Assembly (NCBI GenBank): GCA_036417435.1
Contig: CM070903.1
Span: 92,401,001-92,465,000, forward strand
Direction: 5' to 3'
DNA length: 64,000 nt
From: Inia geoffrensis
Lineage: Eukaryota; Chordata; Mammalia; Artiodactyla; Iniidae
Shown: one piece after another, positions 61,126 through 64,000 of the stretch
Position numbering within the stretch: the stretch's first letter is position 1
How the letters are laid out: the number at the start of each line of letters is the position of its first letter
The notes under the pieces: generated by a model
What the model was told of the DNA's origin: nothing
Databases searched by the model: none
The model's input: the letters and a program-made list of their open reading frames with translations, nothing else
Program-made: the position numbers and the translations under genes

Positions 61126-63189
61126 AGGAGAGAGTGACTTTGATTAACCAATAGATCAAACCTGCACTGCATGGTGGCCCAGACTTGGGGGTATTTTCTA
61201 ACACTTTACTGAAAATAAACTACATTGAATGAAGATCATGACTTACAACATCACTGTGTTTTACCCTGTATGCATAAGGTCATGAGACATATTCATCTTT
61301 CTAAAAAATATTCATCTTTCATATTATATATGATTACCCAGGAAGATGGTCATGAAAGAAAAGATATTTGTCACATATATGGGTTTTATTTTATGATTTA
61401 ATAGCAAGATTCCATTGCTATTCATCAGCAAATAAAATTTACCCATCTACCCACAGTGAGTTGTTTATTGAATACAGCAAGATTGATTTTAGCTTGTTTT
61501 GGCAGGTGAAAATGAACACCATGCTTTGTTTGTTCCAATGCTTGGTAATATACAAAGTAACAAAGGAACTAGAACAGAAACAGTTCATATATTTCTTAGG
61601 AATCAGAGGTCAAGGATTGGTTCATACTGCCATTTCATTGCCCATAAAATATAATACAGAGAAGTTCAGTGAGACTGGCAGGTGTTATTATTGTAGCAAC
61701 TTATAATATTTGGAAACAATGGTCTTTTTTATAAGTGGGTTTAGCTGTGATTGTTACCTTGTGTAACCAAAGATTGCACAGATATCATTTTAAGTAATAA
61801 CTTGATAAGTAATTTATACTTAACAACAGTAAATGAAAGTGGCATCTGAAGTTCTTCCTTGATCTTTGCTGAAAATACATACCAGGCATGTGATCATCTT
61901 GAATTTTTAACTCACAGTAATGGAACAGTCTTCTAGAGACTCAAGGCCATTGTTTGGATCTAGGTATCCCTAAAGGACCACATCCTTAATGTATTGCCCT
62001 CTCTTTCCATTACTTTATTTTAATTTGCTTAAAGGAGAGCTCTTGAGAAATCCGGCTGCACTTACCTACAGTATAGCATTTTGTGGGAATGAACATCTCT
62101 TCAGGGCTTCATAAAAAAGATGAGTACAGTACAATCTAGGTCATAAGGCTATAGAGAACATTAGTTAATATAACTAGCAGTTTATAGACTTGTGCACAAA
62201 TCTAGTCTCTGTTTCTTAAGATATTGTGTAAAACACAGTGGATCTAAGTCAGTATCACAGCTTATCTTTTTTGTTTTGTTTGCGTGTGTGTGTTTTGTTT
62301 TTGTAAAAATCCTAACAGCTTTCAAAAAGAACCAAAGTGAAATGAATTTGTTAAAAAATCCAAAGTGATATGCATTATTTTTCCTTAACCTCAAAATAGC
62401 AAAGAGCATATTGGCTATCTACTTCTTGGGTATCTTCAAAATGAGCTTTAAAATTCTACCTTAATAAATTTCCCTGCAGATATGTAAATTAAGACTCAGC
62501 ACAGACAGACAAATTGAGAGATAGTCTGTAGAAGAATGAGTTTGTGCTCTAAAAAAATGTTAAGGTCATGAAAAACAAACAACATCTTAAAAAGGCTGAC
62601 ACTTCTCTCCAAAAGAGTCGTTGGAATGGAGAGACAGCTTTAAGGGATATTTTTAGGATAACTGCCAAAATGTCAGGATGGTCAGTGCATTGAACAAGAG
62701 TATTATATCAATATTAAAATTTACTGATTTGATCATCAAACTGTAGTTGTATAAAAGAATGTCCTTGTCTTAGGAATAACACAGTGAAATATGTAGGATA
62801 AAAAACTGAAGTCTGCAACTTCCTGTCAGATTATAAGACAATTAACTCTCAAATAATTTAGAGAGAAAGTGTGCTTGAGAGAGTGTACAGACTGAGTGTA
62901 AAATGATTAAATAAATGGGACAAAATGTTAACAACTGGTGAATCTAAGTAAATGGTGTGCATTTTTGTGATATTCTTTCAAACCTCTTGTGAAATGAAAA
63001 TTTTATTTTAAAAAAACTGATAAAAAGAAAAGTTTATAGCAGTAAAATTTAAATTAGTATTATTCCAAGAATAATCATAATAATTAACATAATACTTTGT
63101 TTTTGCATATTCATTGACCATTAATAAAGCCTCCAAATATGCTAATTTGTTTGATATTATCATTGGAACAAATCTAAGACTACAGATGT
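61126..63189. other. Non-coding
   Basis: No gene recognised. The frame 61368-61706 (112 codons, plus) has no domain or composition supporting a protein. A T/G-rich low-complexity stretch lies at about 62268-62302. Confidence 0.45.
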
Positions 63190-63432
63190 CCTTAGTTCCA
63201 TTTTGCTTTGTTTTGTTTTGTTTTTGCAGCACGCGGGCCTCTCACCGCCGTGGCCTCTCCCGTTGCGGAGCACAGGCTCCGGATGCGCAGGCCCAGTCGC
63301 CACGGCTCACGGGCCCAGCCGCTCCACGACATGTGGGATCTTCCCGGACCGGGGCACGAACCCGAGTCCCCTGCGTCAGCAGGTGGACTTTCAACCACTG
63401 CGCCACCAGGGAAGCCCCCTTAGTCCCATTTT
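63190..63432 (-). mobile_element. CHR-family SINE, reverse, with target duplication
   Basis: Minus-strand short CHR SINE, body about 63227-63416. The tail is the (TTTTG)n tract at 63203-63226. Flanks 'ccttagttccatttt' (63190-63204) and 'ccttagtcccatttt' (63418-63432) are a 15-bp target duplication with one mismatch. Overlapping frames in all three phases are artefacts of its GC-rich body. Confidence 0.95.
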
Positions 63433-64000
63433 AAAGATGGAGAAACTTGGAAACAGAACTACTTCAATCCTGTAGTTTGAAAGATTTTGATTTGTAGTCC
63501 TTTCTGAAGTAACTACACCACAGACTGTGCAAATTGCCCTCATTTAGGTCATGAAGGCAAGCTTGTGGTTTGTCCTGTGCTCACTAATCAGCTATCAAGC
63601 TGGAAGAATTTGGGTGGTTGCAGATCACTAAGCAGCTCTATAATTTAGAATCAATCTTCTAAGCTGTCTTGTCTATTTTCATTGCATGCTATCAGTTTTC
63701 ATCCCAAAGCTGTGCTAGCTCTTGGCATGATTGATAGTGCAGGTGCACAGTTTTAGGAAAGAAACAATAGGAAACCCTATTGGTTTATGCTGCATTACAA
63801 ACAGAAAAGGGAAGAAAAAAATCAATGTTAGACAAGTAGAATAGAGAAAATCATTAGGGAAATAAATTTCATTTTCATGCTTTCAAGAATTACATCAAAG
63901 AGTACATATTTTACTTGAAAAGGTATAGGTGTTCTTTGGGGAGAGAAAGCAAGAAGAGGGGAGGGTCTAGAAATGCATATTTCCAGAATTCTTATCTCAT
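63433..64000. other. Non-coding
   Basis: No gene or repeat recognised before the window ends. Confidence 0.45.

Overview
The window is mammalian nuclear DNA, AT-rich and gene-poor, and almost certainly from a cetacean. The best evidence is several tRNA-derived CHR-family SINEs (16.8, 36.2, 39.0, 40.9, 44.1 and 63.2 kb). These carry a Pol III box A and box B, a CpG-rich body and an A tail, and most are flanked by target-site duplications. The long L1s have the 5'UTR and 3'UTR style I associate with cetartiodactyls. I saw no ruminant-specific Bov-tA or BovB sequence. I found no convincing host protein-coding exon, no RNA gene and no CRISPR array. The open frames longer than about 100 codons that I could identify are decayed LINE-1 pieces or frames across SINEs and other AT-rich sequence.

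Layout. 0-2.5 kb: non-coding, with an MLT1-type LTR at 1.7-2.1 kb. 2.57-6.17 kb: 5'-truncated L1 (copy A). 6.2-25.4 kb: ancient repeats (L1/HAL1-like, L2, MIR, MER5A-like), microsatellites, one CHR SINE and long unannotated AT-rich DNA. 25.4-30.8 kb: L1 copy B, with 5'UTR and ORF1 but missing its 3' end, which stops beside a (CA)n tract. 30.8-47.6 kb: desert with a small TA-flanked inverted-repeat DNA transposon (34.47-34.93 kb), four SINEs, L2 and MIR. 47.65-54.69 kb: full-length L1 (copy C) with 5'UTR, ORF1, ORF2, 3'UTR, poly(A) and a target-site duplication. 54.7-64 kb: desert with a long (CA)n, an old L1 fragment, MIR, L2 and a last CHR SINE.

The most interesting structure is the relationship between L1 copies A and B. 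Over about 1.55 kb (3880-5420 against 29050-30580) they are about 99.4% identical by eye and share the same three premature stops, the same damaged RT motif and the same small deletion. Immediately upstream they drop to roughly 88%, and downstream they diverge again. Two independently inserted L1s of one subfamily would not look like this. Interlocus gene conversion between direct repeats about 25.2 kb apart is the simplest explanation, with assembly error as the main alternative. No gene-level system is visible: the genes present are decayed retrotransposon ORFs, and the SINEs are non-coding elements mobilised in trans by L1.
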